From an uncultured Oscillospiraceae bacterium (GTDB lineage Bacteria; Bacillota; Clostridia; Oscillospirales; Oscillospiraceae), in the NCBI GenBank assembly GCA_934597345.1, contig CAKTRJ010000060.1, forward strand, positions 1-5,935: a stretch of 5,935 nt of DNA, given 5' to 3'. The position numbers and the translations under genes were made by a program. Positions 1 through 5,047 of this stretch are shown piece by piece. The notes below the pieces were generated by a model. The model worked only from the letters and a program-made list of their open reading frames with translations. It did not search any database and was not told the origin of the DNA. The stretch's first letter is position 1, and every line of letters begins with the position of its first letter.

Positions 1-2
1 GG

Positions 3-75
3 AGCTGGTGGACGGATTCGAACCCCCGACCTGCTGATTACAAATCAGCTGCTCTACCAGCTGAGCTACACCAGC
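3..75 (-). tRNA. tRNA-Thr, anticodon TGT
   Basis: Read on the minus strand, this folds into a standard 73-nt cloverleaf: 7-bp acceptor stem (GCTGGTG with CACCAGC), D-stem GCTC/GAGC, anticodon stem GCTGA/TCAGC, loop TTTGTAA and T-loop TTCGAAT. The anticodon TGT is at plus positions 42-40 and reads threonine ACA codons (and ACG by wobble). The discriminator base is T at position 3, and the next two minus-strand bases are CC, so a genomically encoded CCA probably completes just outside the window. One T-stem pair is a G-G mismatch (plus positions 13 and 25), next to a G-U pair. The rest of the stems are intact, so the gene looks functional. Confidence 0.96.
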
Positions 76-93
76 ATGCTACCAGCGAAGATT

Positions 94-122
94 ATATTAG
101 CAGAAGTCCCTTCATTTGTCAA
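94..122 (-). promoter_or_regulatory. Promoter of the tRNA-Thr gene
   Basis: The minus strand carries a perfect -35 box TTGACA (plus 117-122), a 17-base spacer and a -10 box TAATAT (plus 94-99). The -10 is preceded by TGC, an extended -10 element. The predicted start of transcription is about 12 bases upstream of the mature tRNA 5' end at 75, a typical leader for a stable RNA gene. Confidence 0.85.
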
Positions 123-196
123 CAAAAACTTTCACAAAATGACGGAGAAAAATCGCACTCTTTTGACCATATCTACCGAAGAAGGGGAGGGAACAC

Positions 197-430
197 ATGA
201 CACTTTTACAATTGTCCCAGGAATACGCCTATTCGGCGGAGCTGCTGTCCCGCCGGATCGCCCAGCTGCGGCGGGAGGAGGCCGCCGCGGAGGGGGCGGA
301 CGAGCGCTTCATGCTGCACCGGCGTATTCTGGACCTGCAGCCCATGCTGCAGCAGTGCCGCCATATCCAGCGTCTGGCGGCGGGATACTACGACAGGAGC
401 TACTACCGGGATGAAAGATATACTGTTTGA
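197..430 (+). CDS. Small helical protein of unknown function, paired with a sigma-4-like protein
   Basis: This 77-residue protein is not assigned to a named family. It starts at an ATG placed 6 bases after a strong AGGGGAGG ribosome binding site (183-190), which is why I accept it as real. The sequence looks almost wholly alpha-helical: residues 5-30 and 37-62 are rich in Leu, Arg, Glu and Gln with heptad-like Leu spacing, suggesting a helical hairpin or short coiled coil. It ends in a Tyr-rich, charged tail (YYDRSYYRDERYTV). There is no signal peptide or membrane segment. Its last 20 bases overlap the start of the sigma-70 region 4-like gene in another frame, implying translational coupling and a shared role. 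From memory, similar small-protein plus sigma-4-like pairs occur in Clostridia, sometimes in mobile elements; that link is inference. I found no convincing promoter upstream. Confidence 0.72.
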   Translation: MTLLQLSQEYAYSAELLSRRIAQLRREEAAAEGADERFMLHRRILDLQPMLQQCRHIQRLAAGYYDRSYYRDERYTV

Positions 431-683
431 TTATGCAGAATTGGCCCGGTGGCGGCAGGGGGACGGCGACAACAGCCAGCGGCTGCGCCGTTTGCGCAGG
501 CGGCTTCCCGACGCGCTGGCGGAGCTGACGCCCCGGCAGCGGGAAATGCTGCGTCTGCAATATGAGCAGGAGCTGTCCGTCACCGACATCTCCCGGCAGC
601 TGGGCGTCAATAAATCCACCGTGTCCCGATGCCTGCGCCGGGCGCGGCAGCGGCTGTATGACCGGCTGCGTTTTACGCTGTAA
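411..683 (+). CDS. Sigma-70 region 4-like helix-turn-helix protein
   Basis: This 90-residue protein consists of a short charged N-terminus (1-31) and a sigma-70 region 4-type helix-turn-helix (about 32-86). Family features are visible: LTPRQREMLRL (39-49), the turn and support helix around LSVTDISRQLGV (55-66), and the recognition helix NKSTVSRCLRRARQRL (67-82). Sigma region 4 normally contacts the -35 promoter element. There is no region 2, so it cannot be a complete sigma factor and is more likely a small DNA-binding regulator or half of a split system. Its ATG lies inside the 3' end of the preceding small gene (20-base overlap), with an AGGAG-like site at 395-399. No terminator follows, and the consensus yitT promoter begins 15 bases after its stop. 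The direct target is unknown. Confidence 0.85.
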   Translation: MKDILFDYAELARWRQGDGDNSQRLRRLRRRLPDALAELTPRQREMLRLQYEQELSVTDISRQLGVNKSTVSRCLRRARQRLYDRLRFTL

Positions 684-698
684 AAGTGCGGAAATTGC

Positions 699-727
699 TT
701 GACAACCCCCGGGTCATATATTATAAT
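699..727 (+). promoter_or_regulatory. Consensus sigma-A promoter upstream of the yitT-family gene
   Basis: A perfect TTGACA (699-704) and a perfect TATAAT (722-727) are separated by exactly 17 bases. Transcription should begin near 734-736, leaving a leader of about 50 bases before the coding start. This is the strongest promoter-like sequence in the window and needs no activator on sequence grounds. The spacer contains CCCCCGGG (706-713), which could be bound by a regulator, but no extended operator is visible. Confidence 0.9.
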
Positions 728-763
728 TGCCCCGCAAAAGTGACAAACCCTATTTTACATATC

Positions 764-787
764 GGAAGGGAAGCGATGTGACGTATG
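764..787 (+). other. Ribosome binding site with AUG-UGA start-stop pair before the yitT start
   Basis: The purine-rich GGAAGGG (764-770) sits 5 bases before an ATG at 776-778. That ATG is immediately followed in frame by TGA (779-781), one CGT codon, and then the ATG at 785. The best-spaced start codon therefore encodes only Met-stop, while the ATG that opens the long frame is 14 bases from the purine tract, longer than usual. Initiation at 785 may depend on reinitiation or on a relaxed spacing. I see the sequence arrangement directly; any regulatory effect is inference. Confidence 0.6.
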
Positions 788-1669
788 CTGCAAAAGGCAC
801 AACAGAATAAATGGCTGCGTCTGGGCATGGGCGTGCTGGGCGGTATCATGCTGGCGGTGTCCATCAACCTGTTCGTGGTGCCCCAGGGCATGTACAGCGG
901 CGGCCTGTACGGTCTGTGTCAGGTGATCCGTACCCTGGTGGTGGAGCGGCTGGGTCTGGCCACCCCCTTTGATCTGGCCGGTATCCTGTACCTGCTGGTG
1001 AACCTGCCGCTGATCGCGCTGGCGTGGCGCACGCTGGGCCGGGGCTTCGTGATCCGCATGACGGTGGTGACCGTCATCAACTCCATCGCCCTGGCGGTGA
1101 TCCCGTCTCCCGCCACGCCCATCATTGCGGACAAGCTGACCTCCTGCTTGGTGGCCGGTATCCTCAGCGGCTTTTCCTGCGGCCTGATCCTGACCTGCGG
1201 CTGCTCCACCGGCGGCCTGGACGTGCTGGGCCTGTATCTCAGCAAGAAGGGCACCGGCTTTACCGTGGGGCGCTTCTCCATCACCTTCAATACGGCGCTT
1301 TATGTGCTGTGCGCCCTGCTGTTTGATCTGGGCACCGCCATCTACTCCGCCATCTATGTGGTGTTCCAGGCGCTGTTCCTGGATCGCCTGCACCAGCAGA
1401 ACATCTCCGTCCAGATGATCATCTTCACCAAGGAGGATCCCGAGCGGCTGAACCAGACCATTCTGGAAAAGCTGGACCGCAGCTTCACCTTGTGGGAGGG
1501 CCGGGGCGGCTATTCCCACGAGCAGGTGCATGTGATGTGCGTGTGCCTGAACAAGTACGAGCTGGCGTCGGTGCAGATGGCCCTGCATGAGATCGACCCC
1601 CACGCCTTCTATGTGGTGCAGGAGGGCGTCCGGGTGGGCGGCAACTTCGGCCGCCACCTGTCGTCGTGA
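785..1669 (+). CDS. YitT family membrane protein (YitT_membrane + DUF2179)
   Basis: This 294-residue protein has the layout of the YitT family. The N-terminal half is a membrane domain with hydrophobic segments near residues 12-32, 62-82, 88-107, 118-137 and 166-200, and a soluble C-terminal DUF2179 domain spans about 205-292. Recognisable family stretches are VPQGMYSGGLYGL (32-44), SGFSCGLILTCGCSTGGLDV (128-147) and the closing GVRVGGNFGRHL (281-292). The protein sits in the cytoplasmic membrane; the family has no firmly established substrate or reaction. The length is typical (about 280-300 residues). The only ATG that opens this frame is 785, because an in-frame TGA lies at 779. It has its own consensus promoter and ends before a bidirectional terminator, so it is probably monocistronic. 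Confidence 0.93.
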   Translation: MLQKAQQNKWLRLGMGVLGGIMLAVSINLFVVPQGMYSGGLYGLCQVIRTLVVERLGLATPFDLAGILYLLVNLPLIALAWRTLGRGFVIRMTVVTVINSIALAVIPSPATPIIADKLTSCLVAGILSGFSCGLILTCGCSTGGLDVLGLYLSKKGTGFTVGRFSITFNTALYVLCALLFDLGTAIYSAIYVVFQALFLDRLHQQNISVQMIIFTKEDPERLNQTILEKLDRSFTLWEGRGGYSHEQVHVMCVCLNKYELASVQMALHEIDPHAFYVVQEGVRVGGNFGRHLSS

Positions 1670-1681
1670 AAAAGATGTACA

Positions 1682-1717
1682 AAAAAAGATCCTCTCCCGC
1701 GGGAGAGGATCTTTTTT
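1682..1717. terminator. Bidirectional intrinsic terminator between convergent genes
   Basis: A perfect palindrome has an 11-base GC-containing arm GATCCTCTCCC (1688-1698), a GC centre, and GGGAGAGGATC (1701-1711). It is flanked by A6 (1682-1687) and T6 (1712-1717). It gives a stem followed by a U-run in either direction, so it can stop yitT (ending 1669) from the left and the PepSY-like gene (ending 1731) from the right. Confidence 0.95.
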
Positions 1718-1730
1718 ATTTGGAAAGCGC

Positions 1731-1973
1731 TTACGCGCCCAGGGTCTCTTCCGCGGGCTGGGACTGAAAGCCCAGCACCTCGCCGTTGGAGGCGTCCACA
1801 TAGCAGTCATAGTCCATCCACTCGCTGTGCAGCAGCACCTCGTACAGACCGTCGGCAAAGGACACGTCGGCGGACAGCACCTCGCGGTTGCGGAGGTTGC
1901 CGTACAGCACGGCGGCGGCCACGGCCACCTGGGGATCGATCACATGAGAGGTCATATCGTTCATCGTTTTCAT
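1731..1973 (-). CDS. Small PepSY-like domain protein, no signal peptide
   Basis: An 80-residue protein starting MKTMNDMTSH. I chose the ATG at 1971-1973 because an AGGAG site (1982-1986) is 8 bases upstream; a TTG at 1989-1991 opens the frame earlier but would overlap that site. Residues 16-70 resemble one PepSY repeat: an alanine-rich helix (QVAVAAAVLYGN), then strand-like stretches with DGLYEVLLHS and YDCYVDASNGEVLGF, matching the usual pattern Y-E-V ... Y-x-V-D-A-x-x-G-E-V-L. PepSY domains are usually secreted or membrane-anchored and are thought to act as inhibitory or sensory modules. This copy has no signal peptide or membrane helix, so it is predicted cytoplasmic. It lies 112 bases downstream of the kinase on the same strand, and PepSY proteins are often linked to two-component genes. 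Family call moderately sure; function unknown. Confidence 0.68.
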   Translation of the reverse strand: MKTMNDMTSHVIDPQVAVAAAVLYGNLRNREVLSADVSFADGLYEVLLHSEWMDYDCYVDASNGEVLGFQSQPAEETLGA

Positions 1974-2010
1974 GGTAAAAACTCCTTTCAAGCTCTGGTT
2001 GTTTTCCTGT

Positions 2011-2030
2011 TATGGGTATAGCATAACCGG
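2011..2030 (-). promoter_or_regulatory. Possible extended -10 promoter with inverted repeat upstream of the PepSY-like gene
   Basis: On the minus strand TGCTATACC (plus 2015-2023) resembles an extended -10 element, with no good -35 box upstream. Overlapping it is an inverted repeat GTTATG-N7-CATAAC (plus 2010-2028). If used, this promoter would give the PepSY-like gene its own transcript and the repeat could serve as an operator. The alternative is simple read-through from the kinase gene, since no terminator is seen in between. Confidence 0.3.
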
Positions 2031-2032
2031 AA

Positions 2033-2046
2033 ACTTTAAGAAAAGT
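2033..2046. promoter_or_regulatory. ACTTT-N4-AAAGT inverted repeat, candidate regulator site
   Basis: A perfect 5-base inverted repeat with a 4-base centre lies 9 to 13 bases upstream (minus-strand sense) of the possible -10 region of the PepSY-like gene, near where a -35 box would fall. It contains TTTAAGAA, similar to TTCTAAGAA in the leader of the regulator gene. It could be a binding site of the neighbouring response regulator, but short AT-rich repeats arise easily by chance. Confidence 0.22.
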
Positions 2047-2085
2047 ATGAAAGGAATTTAAATAAATTTTGAACTGCGGAAAAAT

Positions 2086-3417
2086 TTACCGCCTGGGCAG
2101 CGTGATGGTAAAGGTGCTGCCCTGACCGGGGGCGCTGTCCACCGCGGCCCGGCCGCCGTGGAAGGCGGCGATCTCCTGCACCATGGAAAGGCCCAGTCCG
2201 CTGCCGCCGTCCTCCCCCCGGGAGGGGTCGGCCTGCCAGAACCGCTGCCAGATCTTCTCCTGATCCTCCGGCGCGATGCCGATGCCGTCATCGGCCACCG
2301 ACAGCGCCGCGCCGTGTCCGGCCTCCCGCAGCGTCACGGTGATGTGGCCGCCGGGCTTGCCGTACTTATAGGCGTTCTGCAGCAGGTTATAGACGGCCCG
2401 CTGCAAAAGAGACGGATTGAAGGTGGCCTGCACCTCCGGCTGGATGTCAGTGGTCAGGGTGATGCCCCGGTCGTCGGCGGGCAGGAACTCCTCGCAGCAG
2501 GCGGTGACGAAGCCGCTGATGTCGGCGCGCTGTAAGGGGTAGCGGGTAGTGCCCTGCTGCAAACGGGTCAGGCCCAGCAGCTCCTGCACCAGCCGGGACA
2601 TGTGCTGGCCCTGCTCCTCGATGACGCCGATGGACTGGAGGAAATCCTCCTTGGTCTCACACTTCCGCCTGGCCCGGTCGCACTCCGCCAGAATGACAGT
2701 GATGGGCGTGCGCAGCTCGTGGCTGGCGTCGGAGGTGAACTGCCGCTCGGCGTGGAAGGATTTCTCCAGCCGGGCAAACAGGCTGTCGAAGGAGCGGCTC
2801 AGCCGCCGCATCTCGATGGGGCCTTTCTTCAATCCGATGCGGGCGGACAGGTCCCGGTCGTCGTTGATGGCGTCCGCCGCGCCGATGATCTGCTCCATGG
2901 GACGGAAGGTCAGATGGGCGATGCCCCAGCCGCCGGCCACCGTCACCACCAGCAGGCACGGCAGCAGCACCGCCGTCAGGATATTGATGGTGTGCATGAC
3001 GCCGCTGCGGCTCCCGGTGGAGATGACGCCCCGTACCCACAGGCCCGTCACATCCATGTCCACATACACATCATACATATAATATTGTCCGTCCCCACCG
3101 GAAACGGTGCGCAGTGCGCCGTCCTCCGGCGGCAGCTCCGGCAGGCCGTCGGGCCGCACGCCCTGCAGGAACGCGCCGTTCTCGTCACAGACCCAGCAGC
3201 TGACGCCCCGGCGGTAGAATTTCAGATCCTCCCACTCGAAGCGGCCGTTCTCGAACTCCACGTCCCGGGCGTTCTTGTCCACCCGGTCGATCAGCTGGCT
3301 CTGGGGATCGTCGGCCACGGCAGCGCCGTTCACCACAAACACAAAGGTCAGCGTGGCGGCGCACATCAGCAGCATCATCAGCGTGAACCACGCGGTCAGT
3401 CTCAGCTTTGCGGACAT
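2086..3417 (-). CDS. Membrane sensor histidine kinase (HAMP, HisKA, HATPase_c)
   Basis: This 443-residue kinase has a first membrane helix at about residues 8-30, an extracytoplasmic sensor region (31-141), a second helix (about 144-165), a HAMP linker (165-217), a HisKA domain (219-290) and an HATPase domain (333-443). The phospho-acceptor is His233 in SDASHELRTP. ATP-binding motifs are visible: N-box with Asn348 (NLLQNAYKYG), G1 box DDGIG (376-380), F-box RFW (392-394) and G2 box GGSGLGLS (404-411). All key residues are present, so it should autophosphorylate and pass phosphate to the regulator encoded just upstream. The ATG is 3 bases after the regulator's stop, with GGAGG 8 bases ahead, so the two are co-transcribed and probably coupled. 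The sensor region carries a CxxC (Cys74, Cys77) next to DENG. The ligand is unknown. Confidence 0.96.
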   Translation of the reverse strand: MSAKLRLTAWFTLMMLLMCAATLTFVFVVNGAAVADDPQSQLIDRVDKNARDVEFENGRFEWEDLKFYRRGVSCWVCDENGAFLQGVRPDGLPELPPEDGALRTVSGGDGQYYMYDVYVDMDVTGLWVRGVISTGSRSGVMHTINILTAVLLPCLLVVTVAGGWGIAHLTFRPMEQIIGAADAINDDRDLSARIGLKKGPIEMRRLSRSFDSLFARLEKSFHAERQFTSDASHELRTPITVILAECDRARRKCETKEDFLQSIGVIEEQGQHMSRLVQELLGLTRLQQGTTRYPLQRADISGFVTACCEEFLPADDRGITLTTDIQPEVQATFNPSLLQRAVYNLLQNAYKYGKPGGHITVTLREAGHGAALSVADDGIGIAPEDQEKIWQRFWQADPSRGEDGGSGLGLSMVQEIAAFHGGRAAVDSAPGQGSTFTITLPRR

Positions 3418-3420
3418 CGG

Positions 3421-4092
3421 TCATTCCTCCTTCAGCACCCAGCCGGTGCCCCATACGGTGTGGATCAGTTTCTTTTCCGCCCCGGCGTCCACCTTCTTGC
3501 GGAGGTAGCCCACATACACGTCCACCACATTGGTGCCGCCCTCATAGTCATAGTTCCAGAGGTTGTTTTCGATCATCTCCCGGGACAGCACCACGCCCCT
3601 GTTGCGCACCATGTACTCCAGCAGGGCGAACTCCTTGGCGGTCAGCCTGATGTCCCGGCCGCCGCGGGTAACGGTGTGGGCGGCGCTGTCCAGCGTCAGG
3701 TCGGCCACGGCGTAGGTATTGGAGCGGTTGCCTGTGTATTTCCGGGCCATGGCCCGCACCACCGCCAGCAGCTCCGGAAAGGCGAAGGGCTTGGTGAGAT
3801 AGTAGTCGCCGCCGGACTCCAGCCCGGTCACCTTGTCCTCGATGCTGTCGCGGGAGGTGAGGAACAGCACCGGAGTGGCGTCGCCCTCACTCCGCAGGCG
3901 GCGCACCACCTCAAGGCCGTCCATCCGGGGCATCATAATATCCAGCACCAGCACGTCGTACCGGGCGCAGGCCATGTGCTCCAGCACCTCCTGCCCGTTG
4001 AAGCAGCTGTCCACGCTGTACCCCTCGTCGGTAAGGGCTTCGCTGATGATGCGGTTGAGGTGCTTTTCATCCTCGGCCACCAGAATACGCAT
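3421..4092 (-). CDS. OmpR-family response regulator
   Basis: A 223-residue regulator with a receiver domain (1-115) and a C-terminal winged-helix DNA-binding domain (about 125-221). Receiver residues are complete: acidic pair Glu7-Asp8, phospho-acceptor Asp51 (VLDIMMPRMDG), Thr79 and Lys101 (LTKPF). The DNA-binding domain shows the OmpR/PhoB pattern: LTAKEFALLEYM (140-151), LSREMIENNLWNYDYEGGTNVVDVYVGYLRKKV and the closing wing GTGW (215-218). The start is the ATG at 4090-4092, with AGGAGG (4100-4105) 7 bases upstream; the same frame stays open to 4305, but that stretch is antisense to the SDR gene and lacks receiver homology. It is the first gene of the regulator-kinase operon. Targets are unknown, though its own promoter and the adjacent divergent promoter are natural candidates. 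Confidence 0.96.
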   Translation of the reverse strand: MRILVAEDEKHLNRIISEALTDEGYSVDSCFNGQEVLEHMACARYDVLVLDIMMPRMDGLEVVRRLRSEGDATPVLFLTSRDSIEDKVTGLESGGDYYLTKPFAFPELLAVVRAMARKYTGNRSNTYAVADLTLDSAAHTVTRGGRDIRLTAKEFALLEYMVRNRGVVLSREMIENNLWNYDYEGGTNVVDVYVGYLRKKVDAGAEKKLIHTVWGTGWVLKEE

Positions 4093-4131
4093 ACCGTCGC
4101 CTCCTTTGCGGAAATATCCAGTATCAGGGTA

Positions 4132-4156
4132 ACAAAAAGTTCTAAGAATTTTGTGA
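4132..4156. promoter_or_regulatory. AT-rich dyad at the regulator transcription start
   Basis: An imperfect inverted repeat of two 12-base arms around a single centre base (4144) matches at 9 of 12 positions, core AGTTCT-a-AGAATT. It covers the predicted transcription start of the two-component operon, a position suited to repression or autoregulation. It could also be chance similarity in an AT-rich leader. Confidence 0.3.
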
Positions 4157-4160
4157 GACC

Positions 4161-4189
4161 ATTTTATCAATAAAACACGCCAAAGGCAA
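4161..4189 (-). promoter_or_regulatory. Promoter of the regulator-kinase operon
   Basis: On the minus strand TTGCCT (plus 4184-4189) is followed after 17 bases by TAAAAT (plus 4161-4166), preceded by TGA to give an extended -10. The predicted start near 4154 leaves a leader of about 60 bases before the ATG at 4092. Confidence 0.7.
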
Positions 4190-4197
4190 CGGTATCC

Positions 4198-4226
4198 TTG
4201 CGCCGGGCGCGGTTTTGGGGTAAAAT
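4198..4226 (+). promoter_or_regulatory. Promoter of the SDR gene, back-to-back with the two-component promoter
   Basis: TTGCGC (4198-4203), a 17-base spacer and TAAAAT (4221-4226) form a plausible sigma-A promoter with a weak -35 box. Its -35 lies only 8 bases from the -35 of the divergent regulator promoter, so a protein bound between them could affect both genes. The leader is about 30 bases, with AGGAGG at 4252-4257. Confidence 0.6.
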
Positions 4227-4264
4227 GGGAGACAAATACAACAGCAGCGCAAGGAGGAAGCGAA

Positions 4265-4999
4265 ATGGAGAAGATCGCGCTCATCACCGGCTCCAGCCGG
4301 GGCATCGGCCGGGCGGTGGCCCGTGAGCTGGGCCGTCAGGGCTGGAGGGTCTGCATCAACTACCGGGTGCGGCAGGACTGCGCCGAGAGCCTTGCCGCGG
4401 AGCTGGCGGCGGAGGGCCATGAGGCCATGATCTATCAGGCGGACGTGTCCCGGCGGCAGGAGGTACAGGCCATGGTGCGGGCCATTGAGGAGAAGTGGGG
4501 ACCGGTGTCTCTGCTGGTGAACAACGCCGGTGTGGCGGGACAGGCCCTGTTTCAGGATGTGACCGACGAGATGTGGCACCGCTACTTCTCCACCAACGTG
4601 GACGGCGCGTACCACACCATTCAGGCGGTGCTGCCCGCCATGCTCCACGCCCACGAGGGCTGCATCATCAACATCTCCTCCATCTGGGGCCAGCGGGGCG
4701 CCAGCTGCGAGGTGACCTATTCCTGCACCAAGGCGGCACTGATCGGCCTGACTCGTTCGCTGGCGTCGGAGCTGGCGCCCACCCACATCCGGGTCAACTG
4801 CATCGCGCCCGGCGTCATCAAGACCGACATGCTGGACGCCCTGCCGCCGGAGGTGCTGCCGCAGCTGGCGGAGGAGACGCCTCTGCGCCGTCTCGGCACG
4901 CCGGAGGACATCGCCCACGCGGCGGCCTTTTTGGCGTCGGAGAAGGCGGACTTCATCACCGGCCAGGTACTGACGGTGGACGGCGGGTTCATACTATAA
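4265..4999 (+). CDS. SDR family NAD(P)-dependent reductase, FabG/YmfI-like
   Basis: A 244-residue classical short-chain dehydrogenase/reductase, a cytoplasmic NAD(P)-dependent oxidoreductase. Visible motifs: dinucleotide-binding TGSSRGIG (8-15), NNAG (86-89), Asn111, and the catalytic Ser139, Tyr152 and Lys156 (YSCTK), then the APG loop (181-183) and the C-terminal VDGGF. The closest named activities are 3-oxoacyl-ACP reductase (FabG) and EF-P 5-aminopentanone reductase (YmfI of Bacillus subtilis). The stretch NISSIWGQRGASCEV (136-150) is, as I recall it, characteristic of the YmfI group, so I lean that way, but substrate cannot be fixed from sequence. The gene stands alone here, with no fatty-acid synthesis genes beside it. 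ATG 4265 follows AGGAGG by 7 bases. It ends in tandem TAA stops (4997-5002). Confidence 0.93.
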   Translation: MEKIALITGSSRGIGRAVARELGRQGWRVCINYRVRQDCAESLAAELAAEGHEAMIYQADVSRRQEVQAMVRAIEEKWGPVSLLVNNAGVAGQALFQDVTDEMWHRYFSTNVDGAYHTIQAVLPAMLHAHEGCIINISSIWGQRGASCEVTYSCTKAALIGLTRSLASELAPTHIRVNCIAPGVIKTDMLDALPPEVLPQLAEETPLRRLGTPEDIAHAAAFLASEKADFITGQVLTVDGGFIL

Positions 5000-5035
5000 T
5001 AAATAAAGAAGCGGGCCGCCAAAGAGCAGCCCGCT
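4997..5035 (-). terminator. Intrinsic terminator of the CofE-like gene
   Basis: Read on the minus strand, a hairpin with stem AGCGGGC (plus 5029-5035) and GCCCGCT (plus 5010-5016) is followed by a T-rich tract (plus 5009 down to 4997). It lies 12 bases after the stop of the minus-strand ligase gene. In the plus direction the same hairpin has no T-run, so it is a poor terminator for the SDR gene. Confidence 0.75.
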
Positions 5036-5047
5036 GAACGTATTGCG

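Noticed and set aside
163..168. TTGACC as a -35 box for the 197-683 gene pair
   Set aside because: No -10-like sequence occurs at 16-18 bases downstream; the expected place is taken by the purine-rich ribosome binding site.
735..784. Riboswitch or attenuator in the yitT leader
   Set aside because: The leader is only about 50 bases and shows no stable hairpin or terminator; only the AUG-UGA pair stands out.
755..1858. Long minus-strand open frame of 367 codons opposite yitT
   Set aside because: It is antisense to a clear YitT-family gene, runs through the bidirectional terminator, and its translation is rich in His, Gln, Ala and Gly without domain-like features, as expected for a shadow frame in GC-rich coding DNA.
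2602..4173. Long plus-strand open frame of 523 codons opposite the kinase and regulator
   Set aside because: It covers two intact, well-recognised minus-strand genes and the gap between them, and its translation is low-complexity His/Gly/Val/Gln-rich; it is a shadow.
4093..4305. N-terminal extension of the response regulator frame to 4305
   Set aside because: The receiver domain begins at the ATG at 4092, which has an AGGAGG 7 bases upstream; the extension would cross the operon's own promoter and the divergent SDR gene.
4142..4918. Minus-strand open frame of 258 codons opposite the SDR gene
   Set aside because: The SDR gene on the other strand has all catalytic motifs and a strong ribosome binding site; this frame is its antisense shadow.
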